A stretch of 12,475 bases of DNA from the NCBI GenBank assembly GCA_017550765.1, contig JAFZOC010000081.1:1-12475 (forward strand), read 5' to 3'. The notes under the pieces were generated by a model. It saw nothing but the letters and a program-made list of their open reading frames with translations. It did not search any database and was not told the DNA's origin. The stretch is from Oscillospiraceae bacterium (GTDB lineage: Bacteria; Bacillota_A; Clostridia; Oscillospirales; Oscillospiraceae). A program made the translations under genes and the position numbers. Positions 1 to 5,882 of the stretch are shown here, piece after piece; positions within the stretch are counted from its first letter, which is position 1; every line of letters starts with the position of its first letter.

Positions 1-353
1 ACGGTCTCCTCGGTGGCCTTGAGACGTTTCCCGACGATGTCGCGGATCTGGGCCTCGAAGAGGTCCTTGTAGTCTCCGCGGATCATGCTCTGCCAGGTCG
101 CCTCTCTGTCCGGCGTGGCCGGCTGAGCCGGCTCAGTCTGCTCCCCGGCGGCGGGAGCCTCCTGCTTGCCGTACCGGACCTCGGCCAGCGAGGAGCGTTT
201 TGCGCCCTTGGTCTGCGGCTGGGCGGGTACCGCGCTCTCCTGCCCTGCGGGGCTCTCCCCGCTCATCCCCGCTCCGGTGCCGCCATCGCCGCCTCCGGCG
301 CCTTCGCCGAAGAGCTGGATGTCGAAGAGAGGACGCTCGTGCATGTCGATCAT
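1..353 (-). CDS. Phage scaffold protein, N-terminal part (cut by window edge)
   Basis: An open frame starts at ATG 353 and stays open for 117 codons to the window edge. GGAGGAGAT lies 3 bases before the ATG. The N-terminus carries the peptide PLFDIQLFGEG at residues 8-18, then a Gly/Ala/Pro/Glu-rich disordered stretch, then a charged segment with DYKDLFEAQIRDIVGKR near residues 93-109. That arrangement is typical of scaffold proteins in Bacillota phages, which assemble the procapsid with the coat protein and then leave. The [FL]-[ND]-[LI]-Q-x-F-[AG] peptide is the kind removed by Prp protease from L27 and from phage 80alpha scaffold and coat proteins. The Prp-like gene just upstream makes cleavage after QLFG plausible. 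Its position directly after portal and protease fits a scaffold; a coat protein sharing the same N-terminal motif is the main alternative. Confidence 0.75.
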   Translation of the reverse strand, partial: MIDMHERPLFDIQLFGEGAGGGDGGTGAGMSGESPAGQESAVPAQPQTKGAKRSSLAEVRYGKQEAPAAGEQTEPAQPATPDREATWQSMIRGDYKDLFEAQIRDIVGKRLKATEET

Positions 354-423
354 ACGATCTCCTCCTGCCCGTCAGGTGGGCGATCCCGTATATGTCAGCC
401 GGCTCCCGCCGGTCATGACCAGA

Positions 424-451
424 GTTCGTAGTGCGTAGTGCGTAGTTCGTA
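424..451. repeat. Four tandem GTKCGTA heptamers
   Basis: Four contiguous 7-base units read GTTCGTA, GTGCGTA, GTGCGTA, GTTCGTA. They lie in the 247-base gap between the protease gene and the scaffold gene, about 70 bases upstream of the scaffold start in the sense of transcription. Variant copies of the same CGTAG core recur at 491-495 and 532-543, where they flank palindromic modules. No open frame with a ribosome binding site covers the area. Confidence 0.8.
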
Positions 452-490
452 GAAAATGCGGAATTCGGAAGAGAACTCGCTGGATACCCC

Positions 491-570
491 GTAGGGGCGC
501 CCTCCGCTTCGCTCCGCCCTCGTGGTCGCCCGTAGTTCGTAGGGGCCCGGCCACGGGCTCCTCGGCGGCC
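491..570. repeat. Composite palindromic repeat block with GTAGGGG modules
   Basis: Module 1 (491-535) opens with GTAGGGGCG and closes with TCGCCCGTAG, so its ends are imperfect inverted repeats. Module 2 begins at 539 with GTAGGGGCC and forms a hairpin with arms 545-549 and 554-558 (GCCCG/CGGGC). The modules are joined by GTAGTTCGTAG, built from the same heptamer as at 424-451. From memory, blocks of this form occur between genes in many Oscillospiraceae-like genomes; that is recollection, not a search. The block occupies the only long non-coding gap inside the phage module. Confidence 0.55.
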
Positions 571-600
571 CGCATGGCTTCCCCGCGCACGGGGAAGCTG

Positions 601-963
601 TCAGCGCAGCTGACTGATGAGCTCCCCCGCGACCTCCGGTCTCGCGACGTGCTCCGGATAGCAGCCGGCCAGCAGCGACATCCCCGTCGCCACGAAGGCC
701 AGGGCGTGAAGGGCCTCGTCGAAGCGCTCCGGCCGCAGCTCCGCCAGCAGACGCATCCGGCCGCTGTCCACGGTCATCTGCATCTCGCCGCGCATCGCCC
801 CCTCCTGCTCCATGCGCAGCAGGAAGTCAAAGGCGGTGAAGGCCAGCGTGGAGGCCCCGGCGCAGACCGGGTCCGACCCGGGATCTGCGAAGCCCGCGTG
901 GCCGTCCATGTCCAGCAGGACCAGGCCTGCGCTCCTGTCGATCGCAAAGCGCGATCGGATCAT
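601..963 (-). CDS. prp: Prp-family ribosomal-processing-type cysteine protease, phage-borne
   Basis: A 120-residue protein of the Prp (YsxB) family, cysteine proteases that remove the N-terminal extension of ribosomal protein L27 in Bacillota. The signature is clear: MDGHAGFA at 19-26 and DPVCAGAS at 31-38 place the catalytic dyad at His22 and Cys34, the positions I recall for Staphylococcus aureus Prp. Prp enzymes are about 105-115 residues long, so length fits. ATG 963 was chosen because AAGGAG lies about 8 bases upstream and because longer readings of this frame run inside the portal gene. The gene sits between portal and scaffold, 77 bases after portal, so it is expressed with the head genes. 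Host Prp is known to cleave phage 80alpha scaffold and coat proteins; this copy probably matures the neighbouring scaffold, which carries PLFDIQLFGEG. Family assignment is firm; the substrate is inferred. Confidence 0.88.
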   Translation of the reverse strand: MIRSRFAIDRSAGLVLLDMDGHAGFADPGSDPVCAGASTLAFTAFDFLLRMEQEGAMRGEMQMTVDSGRMRLLAELRPERFDEALHALAFVATGMSLLAGCYPEHVARPEVAGELISQLR

Positions 964-980
964 CTCTTCTGCTCCTTCCC

Positions 981-1023
981 TGTCATGGCGAACCAGCGTC
1001 GCAACGCTGGTGTGGCCATCCGT
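981..1023. repeat. REP-like palindromic element, copy 1 (portal/prp gap)
   Basis: The element starts TGTCATGGCGA and ends GTGGCCATCCGT, matching copy 2 at 4700-4739 at both ends. An outer stem pairs ATGGC (985-989) with GCCAT (1015-1019). The inner hairpin is a perfect 7-base stem, CCAGCGT (993-999) with ACGCTGG (1004-1010), around a 4-base loop. It lies wholly between the portal stop and the protease ribosome binding site, so it would form a structure in the late mRNA. Confidence 0.8.
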
Positions 1024-1040
1024 TCCCCTTCTTCCCTGCC

Positions 1041-3131
1041 TCACCGCGGCGCGGTGGCCTCGGCGATGTTCTGCCGGGCCTTGCGGGTGATCTTGCTCTC
1101 GCCGCCGGTCGTGCCGCCCAGAGCCTGCATCTCCTCCGCGGGGACCGGCTCTCCGGCGGCGGGGGCAGACGCTGTCGGCGCTACGCCGGGGGCAGGGCCC
1201 GGGGCCGCCGGTCCACCCAGCATCGCCATGAGCTGGCCGATCATCTGCTGGGCCTGCATCAGCTGCTGCTGCAAGTCGCCGTTGGCCTGGACCTTGCGGA
1301 CGACCATGTCCTTCCGGTCGAAATCCATCATGTCCAGGCAGGCCAGGGCGGCCGGCGCGTTCTCCGGCGCGAAGAAGCCGGCGCCGTAGAGCTGCAGGGC
1401 CAGCTCGTTCTGGGCAAGGCGGCTGTAGGGGCTCTGCTTTTCCGCGGAGACGGAGATGTCGAACATGGGCAGCCTGTAGCTCTCCGAGCCGTCCGCGAGC
1501 ATCCCCTGGGCCTGTGGCACGATCCCGGCGTTGGACCAGGCGGTGAACTCCTCCTGGCCCTGGGGGCCGAGGATGCGGAAGCGTCGGGGGACGTCGTAGA
1601 ACTGGCGGATCAGCTCGATCACCATGACCACCACGGCGCGGAAGGCGCGGTAGCTGCCCTTGTTGAAGTCGCGGGAGAGCTTGGAGCCGGCCTCCTGCAT
1701 GGCGGCGATGGCGGCCGCGGCCGTAGCCCCGCCGCTGGTGCCGCCGTTGGAGACATCGCGGTTGCCCGTCGTTTCTTTGAGCTCCTGGACCTTGTTCTCC
1801 AGAATGGAGACATAGAGCCCGTTGAGGGGCGTGGGCTGGATGGGGACGATGCTGTCCTGCCCCAGGGCGCCGTCCACGTGGACGAAGTCCCGCGTGACGT
1901 CGGCGAACTCCTCCTCGTTTACGGCACCGTCGGTGCGGATGAAGTGCCGCGGGCGGGCGTTGAACAGCAGGTTCTGCAGGACCGCGGCGTCGCCCCGGTC
2001 GATGTACTCCTGGGCGCTCTTGCCGATGTCGATATACCCGAAGCCGGCGGGCGTGCCCTTGCAGCGCATGAGCGGATCGAGGACGAAGGGGTAGCAGCCG
2101 TGGTCGTACCAGCCTCGGTCGTGGTGCTCCGGGTCGTTCTCGGAGGCGTAGAGCGGCTCTGTCTGCCCGGCGACGAACTGACACCAGTGCAGGACGGTCC
2201 GTCCGCTCTCGTCGGTCTTCTTATAGTACCAGTCGACCAGCACGCTCTTGTCGGAGGTGTCGATCGAGTCGTCGTAGAGGTAGAGCTTGGTCTCGATGGT
2301 GGGCCCGCCGAGCTTGTCCCGCAGCTGGGGCCACTGCTGCTCCAGCAGATCGTTGTCCCGCAGGGAGAGGAAGAAGACGTGTCGGCTCTGCTGGATGTCG
2401 CAGATCCCCGGCTCCCAGAAGAGGTCGATCAGGTCGACGGGGCGGATGTCGATATCCCCCAGGCCGCCCTGCTTGCGGCTGTCCCAGAAGACGCCGTAGG
2501 CGCCGGTCCCGGAGATCAGCTTGTCGTCCATGACGCGGGCATAGGTCTCCTCGAACTCGCAGCTGTCCAGCACGACGGGGACGATGGCGCTGAGCGACCT
2601 GGCCTCCTGGACGTCCGTCTCCTCCCGGGGGAGGATGTTGGCGCGGGGCATGTTGTCCATCGCGTCTGCGTGCTTGTTGGCGATGGAGTTGAGGAGCCAG
2701 GCGGAGACGGGCTCCACAGAGCCCTCCCGTTTCTTCCGGCGCATGCTCTCCCACTGTCTCAGGCGATACCACTCCTGGTCCTCGACCAGGCGCTGCTCCA
2801 GGCTGGCCTTGCCCGCCTTGTAGCGCAGAAGGGTCTGGTATGCCTGCGAGATCTCCGGGGCGGAGACGGGCAGCCGCTGCCAGGGCGCGATCTCGCCTGT
2901 GTCCGGCACGGCGCTGCGCTCCAGGCTCTGGGCCAGGGCGATGTCGCCCTCGGGGATCTGCCCGCCGACCGGCCAGGGTGTCCCGCCGGTCCCCACGTCT
3001 CCCCCGAAGTCGCTGACGCCCAGGCCTCCCTGCATCCCGGTGGGGCTGCCGCCGGCCGCCCGCAGCTGTGCGTCTCTGTCCTCGAAGGGCAGCGCAGCAG
3101 CGCCGCGGGCCGTTCTCCAATTATTCGCCAT
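1041..3131 (-). CDS. Phage portal protein, P22-like
   Basis: A 696-residue portal, the dodecameric ring at one capsid vertex through which DNA is packaged and ejected. Evidence includes its position directly after the large terminase and an N-terminal helical region rich in charged residues around WYRLRQWESMRRKK. A long alpha/beta body contains motifs such as LISGTGAYGVFWD and RPVDLIDLFWEPG. A conserved-looking segment TTGNRDVSNGGTSGGATAA precedes a helix, as in the stem and crown region of such portals. The C-terminus is Gln-, Ala- and Pro-rich and probably flexible. Its length is close to the P22 portal (about 725) and longer than HK97-type portals (about 400). The ATG at 3131 overlaps the last 11 bases of terL and has GAGGAGG before it, implying translational coupling. 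The P22-like subclass rests on length, gene order and general character, not alignment. Confidence 0.85.
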   Translation of the reverse strand: MANNWRTARGAAALPFEDRDAQLRAAGGSPTGMQGGLGVSDFGGDVGTGGTPWPVGGQIPEGDIALAQSLERSAVPDTGEIAPWQRLPVSAPEISQAYQTLLRYKAGKASLEQRLVEDQEWYRLRQWESMRRKKREGSVEPVSAWLLNSIANKHADAMDNMPRANILPREETDVQEARSLSAIVPVVLDSCEFEETYARVMDDKLISGTGAYGVFWDSRKQGGLGDIDIRPVDLIDLFWEPGICDIQQSRHVFFLSLRDNDLLEQQWPQLRDKLGGPTIETKLYLYDDSIDTSDKSVLVDWYYKKTDESGRTVLHWCQFVAGQTEPLYASENDPEHHDRGWYDHGCYPFVLDPLMRCKGTPAGFGYIDIGKSAQEYIDRGDAAVLQNLLFNARPRHFIRTDGAVNEEEFADVTRDFVHVDGALGQDSIVPIQPTPLNGLYVSILENKVQELKETTGNRDVSNGGTSGGATAAAAIAAMQEAGSKLSRDFNKGSYRAFRAVVVMVIELIRQFYDVPRRFRILGPQGQEEFTAWSNAGIVPQAQGMLADGSESYRLPMFDISVSAEKQSPYSRLAQNELALQLYGAGFFAPENAPAALACLDMMDFDRKDMVVRKVQANGDLQQQLMQAQQMIGQLMAMLGGPAAPGPAPGVAPTASAPAAGEPVPAEEMQALGGTTGGESKITRKARQNIAEATAPR

Positions 3132-4677
3132 CGTTTTCCTCCTCGGCGCTCACAGCGCCAGTCATACGAAGACCTGGAAGGACCTCCATCCTGGCCGCAG
3201 CTCTCTGCGGCGGGAGGTCGTCGATATCCAGATAGAGGTACATCGGCCCCCTGTTGGACTTGTCTGGCGTGACCGTCTCTCTGGGCCGGATCGGTCGTGA
3301 CATCAAAAAGTACCGCGTCTCGTCTGCCACATGGTCTTCGCCGCTGGTGTCCAGGTCCTCCGGCCGGTGCTCGTCGAACTGGAGGAGGGGGATGGTGCGG
3401 ATGAAGGCGCGGCAGTTCGAGAAGACGTAGATCTGGGGGAAGCCCTGCTCGTCGAAGGCGAAGCGGTAGTGCAGCTGCATCCAGCCCGGGATGCGCTGGT
3501 GGTCGCCCTTCTCGAAGAAGACGCCGCAGCGGGCGGCGGTCTCGGCGATGGAGACGCCGGTCTCGGCGTTCCAGATGGCGGGATCGGCGATGCCCTGGAT
3601 GCGTCTGCCCTTGAGCAGGGGGTGCTCGTTCTCCAGGCGTCGGATCTCGCCGAAGACGTGTTCGGGGGTCCACTTGATCCCCTCGTTGGCCGTCTCGGTG
3701 CAGCCGTAGAGCTCCAGGATGCGGTAGACGGTGCCCTCGAAGTCCACGGCCCACCAGCCGCAGGAGAAGGGACGCCGATAGCCCCAGTCGAAGGAGCGGT
3801 AGACCTTCCAGGCTGCGGGGATCTGGAAGGGCTCGATCACGTGGCAGAAGCGTCTCTGCCGCTTGAGCTCCTCCCGGCTGAGCGTGACGCCCGCCGCGGC
3901 GGCGGCGCGCAGATCCGGCTCGACGCGGAAGTCCTCGAAGAACTGGCCCTCATAGCTGTCCCAGTCTCCGTAGAGCAGGGCCTGCTTCTCTTTTTCCGGC
4001 ATGGAGGCCAGACGGGCCAGATACTGCTCGTCGTTTCGCAGCAGGGCCTGATTGTCGAAGACGCTGGCGGGGACGAAGGCCCGGGACATCCAGCGCGTCT
4101 CGCTGTGTCCGTCGGGGTGGACCACCACCACCTGCTCCCAGACGGTCTTGAGGGGCCCTGGATCGACGAAGCGCTCCTTGACCCAGGTGTGGCCGATGCC
4201 GCCGGGGTTGCCGGTGGAGCGGGTGTAGACCCGGGTGCCGGGTCCGTTGGGGCGGTTCCGGCTCAGGAGGTAGATGTACTCGTCCCTGGTGAAGTGGGTG
4301 AGCTCGTCGAAGCCGATGAAGTCGAAGGCCTTGCCCTGGTAGTTGAAGCGGTCGCGCTCGTGCTGCATGGAGCCGAAGACGATCTTGGCGCCGCTGGGGA
4401 AGGTCCAGGTGTGCTTCTGCTCGTTGTAGCGGGCCCGGGGGAAGGCCCTGGTGTAGTAGCGGAAGCTCTTCTCGATGAGCTCCGAGAGCTGCGGGTAGGT
4501 CTTGCGGATGAGCAGGCCCTTGTAGTGGGGGATGCTCACCTGGCGGGCGGCCTCGATGACCAGGGCGTCGCTCTTGCCGCCGCCGGCGGCGCCGCCGTAG
4601 AAGACCTCGTCCTCGGCCCGGCGCATGAAGGCGATCTGCTTTGGCTGCGGCCGCCAGATCACCGTGTCACGTCCCAT
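3121..4677 (-). CDS. terL: Phage terminase large subunit (ATPase/nuclease)
   Basis: A 518-residue packaging motor subunit that hydrolyses ATP to pump DNA into the procapsid and cuts the concatemer. The N-terminal ATPase has Walker A GGAAGGGKS at 28-36 (Lys35), Walker B IGFDE at 121-125 (Asp124, Glu125) and coupling motif STGNPGG at 154-160. The C-terminal RNase H-like nuclease shows SFDWGY with Asp297 and GIADPAIW with Asp365 as metal ligands; a third acidic residue probably lies in HVADETRYF near the end. Length is standard. The ATG at 4677 follows GGAGGAG. The gene overlaps portal by 11 bases and follows terS after 72 bases that hold a REP-like repeat. All motifs needed for activity are visible. 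Confidence 0.95.
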   Translation of the reverse strand: MGRDTVIWRPQPKQIAFMRRAEDEVFYGGAAGGGKSDALVIEAARQVSIPHYKGLLIRKTYPQLSELIEKSFRYYTRAFPRARYNEQKHTWTFPSGAKIVFGSMQHERDRFNYQGKAFDFIGFDELTHFTRDEYIYLLSRNRPNGPGTRVYTRSTGNPGGIGHTWVKERFVDPGPLKTVWEQVVVVHPDGHSETRWMSRAFVPASVFDNQALLRNDEQYLARLASMPEKEKQALLYGDWDSYEGQFFEDFRVEPDLRAAAAAGVTLSREELKRQRRFCHVIEPFQIPAAWKVYRSFDWGYRRPFSCGWWAVDFEGTVYRILELYGCTETANEGIKWTPEHVFGEIRRLENEHPLLKGRRIQGIADPAIWNAETGVSIAETAARCGVFFEKGDHQRIPGWMQLHYRFAFDEQGFPQIYVFSNCRAFIRTIPLLQFDEHRPEDLDTSGEDHVADETRYFLMSRPIRPRETVTPDKSNRGPMYLYLDIDDLPPQRAAARMEVLPGLRMTGAVSAEEENDGE

Positions 4678-4699
4678 CGCTCCTCCGTTCCCCGTTCTC

Positions 4700-4739
4700 T
4701 GTCATGGCGAGGAGGCCGAAGGCCGACGTGGCCATCCGT
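4700..4739. repeat. REP-like palindromic element, copy 2 (terS/terL gap)
   Basis: It shares the ends TGTCATGGCGA and GTGGCCATCCGT with copy 1 at 981-1023, including the outer pairing ATGGC/GCCAT. The inner part differs and forms a shorter GGCC-GAA-GGCC hairpin (4717-4727... arms 4715-4718 and 4721-4724 by exact reading). The element lies between the terS stop at 4750 and the terL ribosome binding site at about 4681-4687, the same placement as copy 1. Confidence 0.8.
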
Positions 4740-4749
4740 CCTTTCCGCG

Positions 4750-5439
4750 CTATTCTCCCTGGCGATCCGTCTCCTCATTCGGCGGGACCGGCGCATCGTC
4801 GAAGAGTGGCAGCAGCAGCACGCCGCCGCTCTCTTCCAGATCACCGCCGCGGACCTCGCTGCGGAGCTTCTGGATCCTGGCCTTCTGCTCCTCCAAGTCC
4901 AGGGCGTCCTTGGAGAGGCCTTGGATGTCGCGGATATCCTTGAGAGCCCGCGCCAGGGTGGCGATGGCGGAGGCGTTCCCGGGCTCGATGGTGTTGAGCG
5001 CGTCGATGATGCGGTCCATCATCTCGTCAGTGACCCGGAGCAGGCGGTCTCTTCGCTCGATGCGCAGCCGCAGCGCCAGGTCCTCCGGCACGATGTCCAG
5101 GGCCAGGTCGGATCCTTCGGAGCCTCCGAGCTCTTCTGCATCCTCCCGGACACGCTCCTCGCCGTCGAGCTCGTCCGGAGCCTCGGCCCATTTTGCGTCG
5201 GTTCCTTTTGGTCCCTCGGTTCCTTTTCGGTTCCCGGTCCCTTTTTGCGGAGTTCCTTTTCTCTCTGCAGCCTCGGCCTGTGCCGCGACCTTCGGGAGCT
5301 TCGCGCCCCAGTGCCCGGCCGCTGCCTTTTTCTTGAGGGTGGAGATCGACACGTTCCACTTTTTCGCCAGGTCCACGTAGGCCATGCCTGTGGCCAGGTA
5401 GTCTGCCTCGATGGCCTTCCAGTCCGGCTTGCGCTTCAC
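4750..5439 (-). CDS. terS: Phage terminase small subunit
   Basis: A 229-residue protein that would recognise the packaging start site and hand DNA to TerL. The N-terminal 40 residues form a helix-turn-helix of the small terminase type: DWKAIEADYLATGMAYVDLAKK followed by WNVSISTLKK, then the GHW turn. Residues 60-80 are a low-complexity KGT repeat, followed by an acidic linker (DELDGEERVREDAEE). A helical oligomerisation region follows, ending in ARALKDIRDIQGLSKDALDLEEQKAR, which is typical of Bacillota TerS proteins. I place the start at GTG 5439 because GGGAGGAG lies just upstream. It is the first gene of the leftward late operon. The repeat in the middle is encoded by an unusual GGTYCC DNA array described separately. 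Confidence 0.88.
   Translation of the reverse strand: MKRKPDWKAIEADYLATGMAYVDLAKKWNVSISTLKKKAAAGHWGAKLPKVAAQAEAAERKGTPQKGTGNRKGTEGPKGTDAKWAEAPDELDGEERVREDAEELGGSEGSDLALDIVPEDLALRLRIERRDRLLRVTDEMMDRIIDALNTIEPGNASAIATLARALKDIRDIQGLSKDALDLEEQKARIQKLRSEVRGGDLEESGGVLLLPLFDDAPVPPNEETDRQGE
5200..5256. repeat. GGTYCC iteron-like array inside terS, candidate pac site
   Basis: On the plus strand GGTTCC or GGTCCC occurs at 5200, 5210, 5218, 5229 and 5236, with a degenerate AGTTCC at 5251. Most copies are followed by a T-run (TTTT). Spacings are 10, 8, 11, 7 and 15 bases, close to one helical turn for several pairs. In the gene this encodes the KGT repeats of TerS. In P22 and SPP1 the packaging start site lies in or beside the small terminase gene, which makes this a candidate TerS binding array. 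The function is inferred. Confidence 0.4.
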
Positions 5440-5521
5440 GGTCTCCTCCCCTCACTTTCTTATATCTACATCGATCGTATCATGCGTGTTTATCCCCCCC
5501 TTCGTCCTCACTTCTCGGCAT

Positions 5522-5563
5522 AAAAAAAGAGCCGCCGCCCCGGTCACCCGGGAACGACAGCTC
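5522..5563 (-). terminator. Rho-independent terminator upstream of terS
   Basis: Read on the minus strand, GAGC (5563-5560) begins a long GC-rich stem that closes with GGCTC at 5533-5529. There is a GTGA loop, one bulged base and several G-T pairs. Seven T residues (5528-5522) follow immediately. It would stop leftward transcription coming from the tRNA side before it enters terS, so the phage operon needs its own promoter within roughly 5440-5520. I see no convincing -35/-10 pair there, only a TATAAG at about 5455-5460. Confidence 0.75.
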
Positions 5564-5569
5564 CGTCCA

Positions 5570-5591
5570 GTAGTAATTTGGTAGTAATTTT
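5570..5591. repeat. Tandem 11-base repeat GTAGTAATTT(G/T)
   Basis: GTAGTAATTTG at 5570-5580 is followed directly by GTAGTAATTTT at 5581-5591. It is markedly AT-rich compared with its surroundings and lies between the two terminators in the gap separating terS from the tRNA. The 5440-5735 stretch otherwise contains no reading frame with a credible start. The repeat could be a recombinase or excisionase arm-type site, or the eroded end of a lost integrase gene; neither is shown. Confidence 0.6.
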
Positions 5592-5692
5592 GCAAATTCA
5601 GCCCTGCTTTCGGTCTTCCTTTTCTGCTCTTTCCGCGTCATTTTTGACCGCCGGCGAGATCCAGCAAAGCCTTGAAAACACAGGAGAAAACG

Positions 5693-5726
5693 AAAAAGTC
5701 CTGTAGTCATGACAACTACAGGACTT
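5693..5726 (-). terminator. Rho-independent terminator of tRNA-Arg
   Basis: A perfect 12-base inverted repeat, AAGTCCTGTAGT (5696-5707) and ACTACAGGACTT (5715-5726), encloses a 7-base loop. On the minus strand the stem runs into a T-run (5697-5693) followed by CGTTTT. It begins 9 bases after the CCA of the tRNA, the expected place for the tRNA transcript to end. Confidence 0.85.
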
Positions 5727-5735
5727 CCTCATAAA

Positions 5736-5812
5736 TGGTACGGCCGACGGGATTCGAACCCACGACCTCCAGAGTCGGAGTCTGGCACTCTATCCAGCTG
5801 AGCTACGGCCGC
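5736..5812 (-). tRNA. tRNA-Arg (anticodon CCG)
   Basis: On the minus strand all four arms fold. The acceptor is GCGGCCG with CGGCCGT (a G-T first pair) followed by A and an encoded CCA. The D-arm is GCTC/GAGT, the anticodon stem CCAGA/TCTGG with loop CTCCGAC, and the T-arm contains TTCGAAT. The anticodon CCG (5778-5776) reads CGG arginine codons. The length is 77 including CCA. It has its own promoter upstream (5883-5911) and terminator downstream. Its 3' end points at the phage genes, the usual orientation when a phage integrates at a tRNA 3' end. Confidence 0.95.
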
Positions 5813-5831
5813 ATATTCTTTTTGCTCCAAC

Positions 5832-5860
5832 TTTACAAAGCCATATCCGTCTGATATAAT
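5832..5860 (+). promoter_or_regulatory. Sigma-70-type promoter for the aldo/keto reductase operon
   Basis: TTTACA (5832-5837), a 17-base spacer and TATAAT (5855-5860), with TG one base before the -10 (extended -10). Transcription would start near 5867, giving a leader of about 80 bases before the ATG at 5948. It faces the minus-strand promoter at 5883-5911, and the two predicted start points lie about 10 bases apart. Confidence 0.8.
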
Positions 5861-5882
5861 GCTTCTGTTCGGAGCGCGTGTT

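Larger units (their letters stand above)
1..5439. mobile_element. Prophage packaging/head module (partial)
   Basis: Five consecutive minus-strand genes encode small terminase, large terminase, portal, a Prp-like protease and a scaffold, and the element continues beyond the left window edge. The order small terminase, large terminase, portal, scaffold is that of P22-like phages. The nearest chromosomal landmark on the right is tRNA-Arg(CCG) at 5736-5812, whose 3' end faces the module. No integrase, repressor or replication gene lies between the tRNA and terS, so these must be beyond the left edge or missing. The exact right boundary (5440-5740) is not resolved. I cannot tell from this window whether the element is intact or a remnant, but none of the visible reading frames is broken. 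Confidence 0.8.

Noticed and set aside
166..438. Plus-strand frames of 72-90 codons over the scaffold start
   Set aside because: Proline- and serine-rich shadows of the minus-strand scaffold gene, with no ribosome binding site.
424..570. A CRISPR array in the prp/scaffold gap
   Set aside because: The repeat units are 7 bases long and contiguous, without unique spacers of uniform length, and no cas genes are near.
964..2184. Extending the Prp gene upstream to a 527-codon reading
   Set aside because: All codons before ATG 963 lie out of frame inside the portal gene, and family similarity begins at that ATG, which has a good ribosome binding site.
3331..5523. A 730-codon plus-strand open frame opposite terS and terL
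   Set aside because: It is antisense to two genes with clear catalytic motifs. Its composition (Val, Leu, Gly, Glu, Asp) is what GC-rich coding DNA gives on the opposite strand, and it has no family motif. The similar frame at 1878-3272 opposite the portal fails for the same reasons.
5480..5710. A 76-codon minus-strand frame between tRNA-Arg and terS
   Set aside because: Its ATG lies in the loop of the tRNA terminator and the frame runs through the second terminator, with no ribosome binding site. The KLLPNYY stretch merely translates the 11-base tandem repeat.
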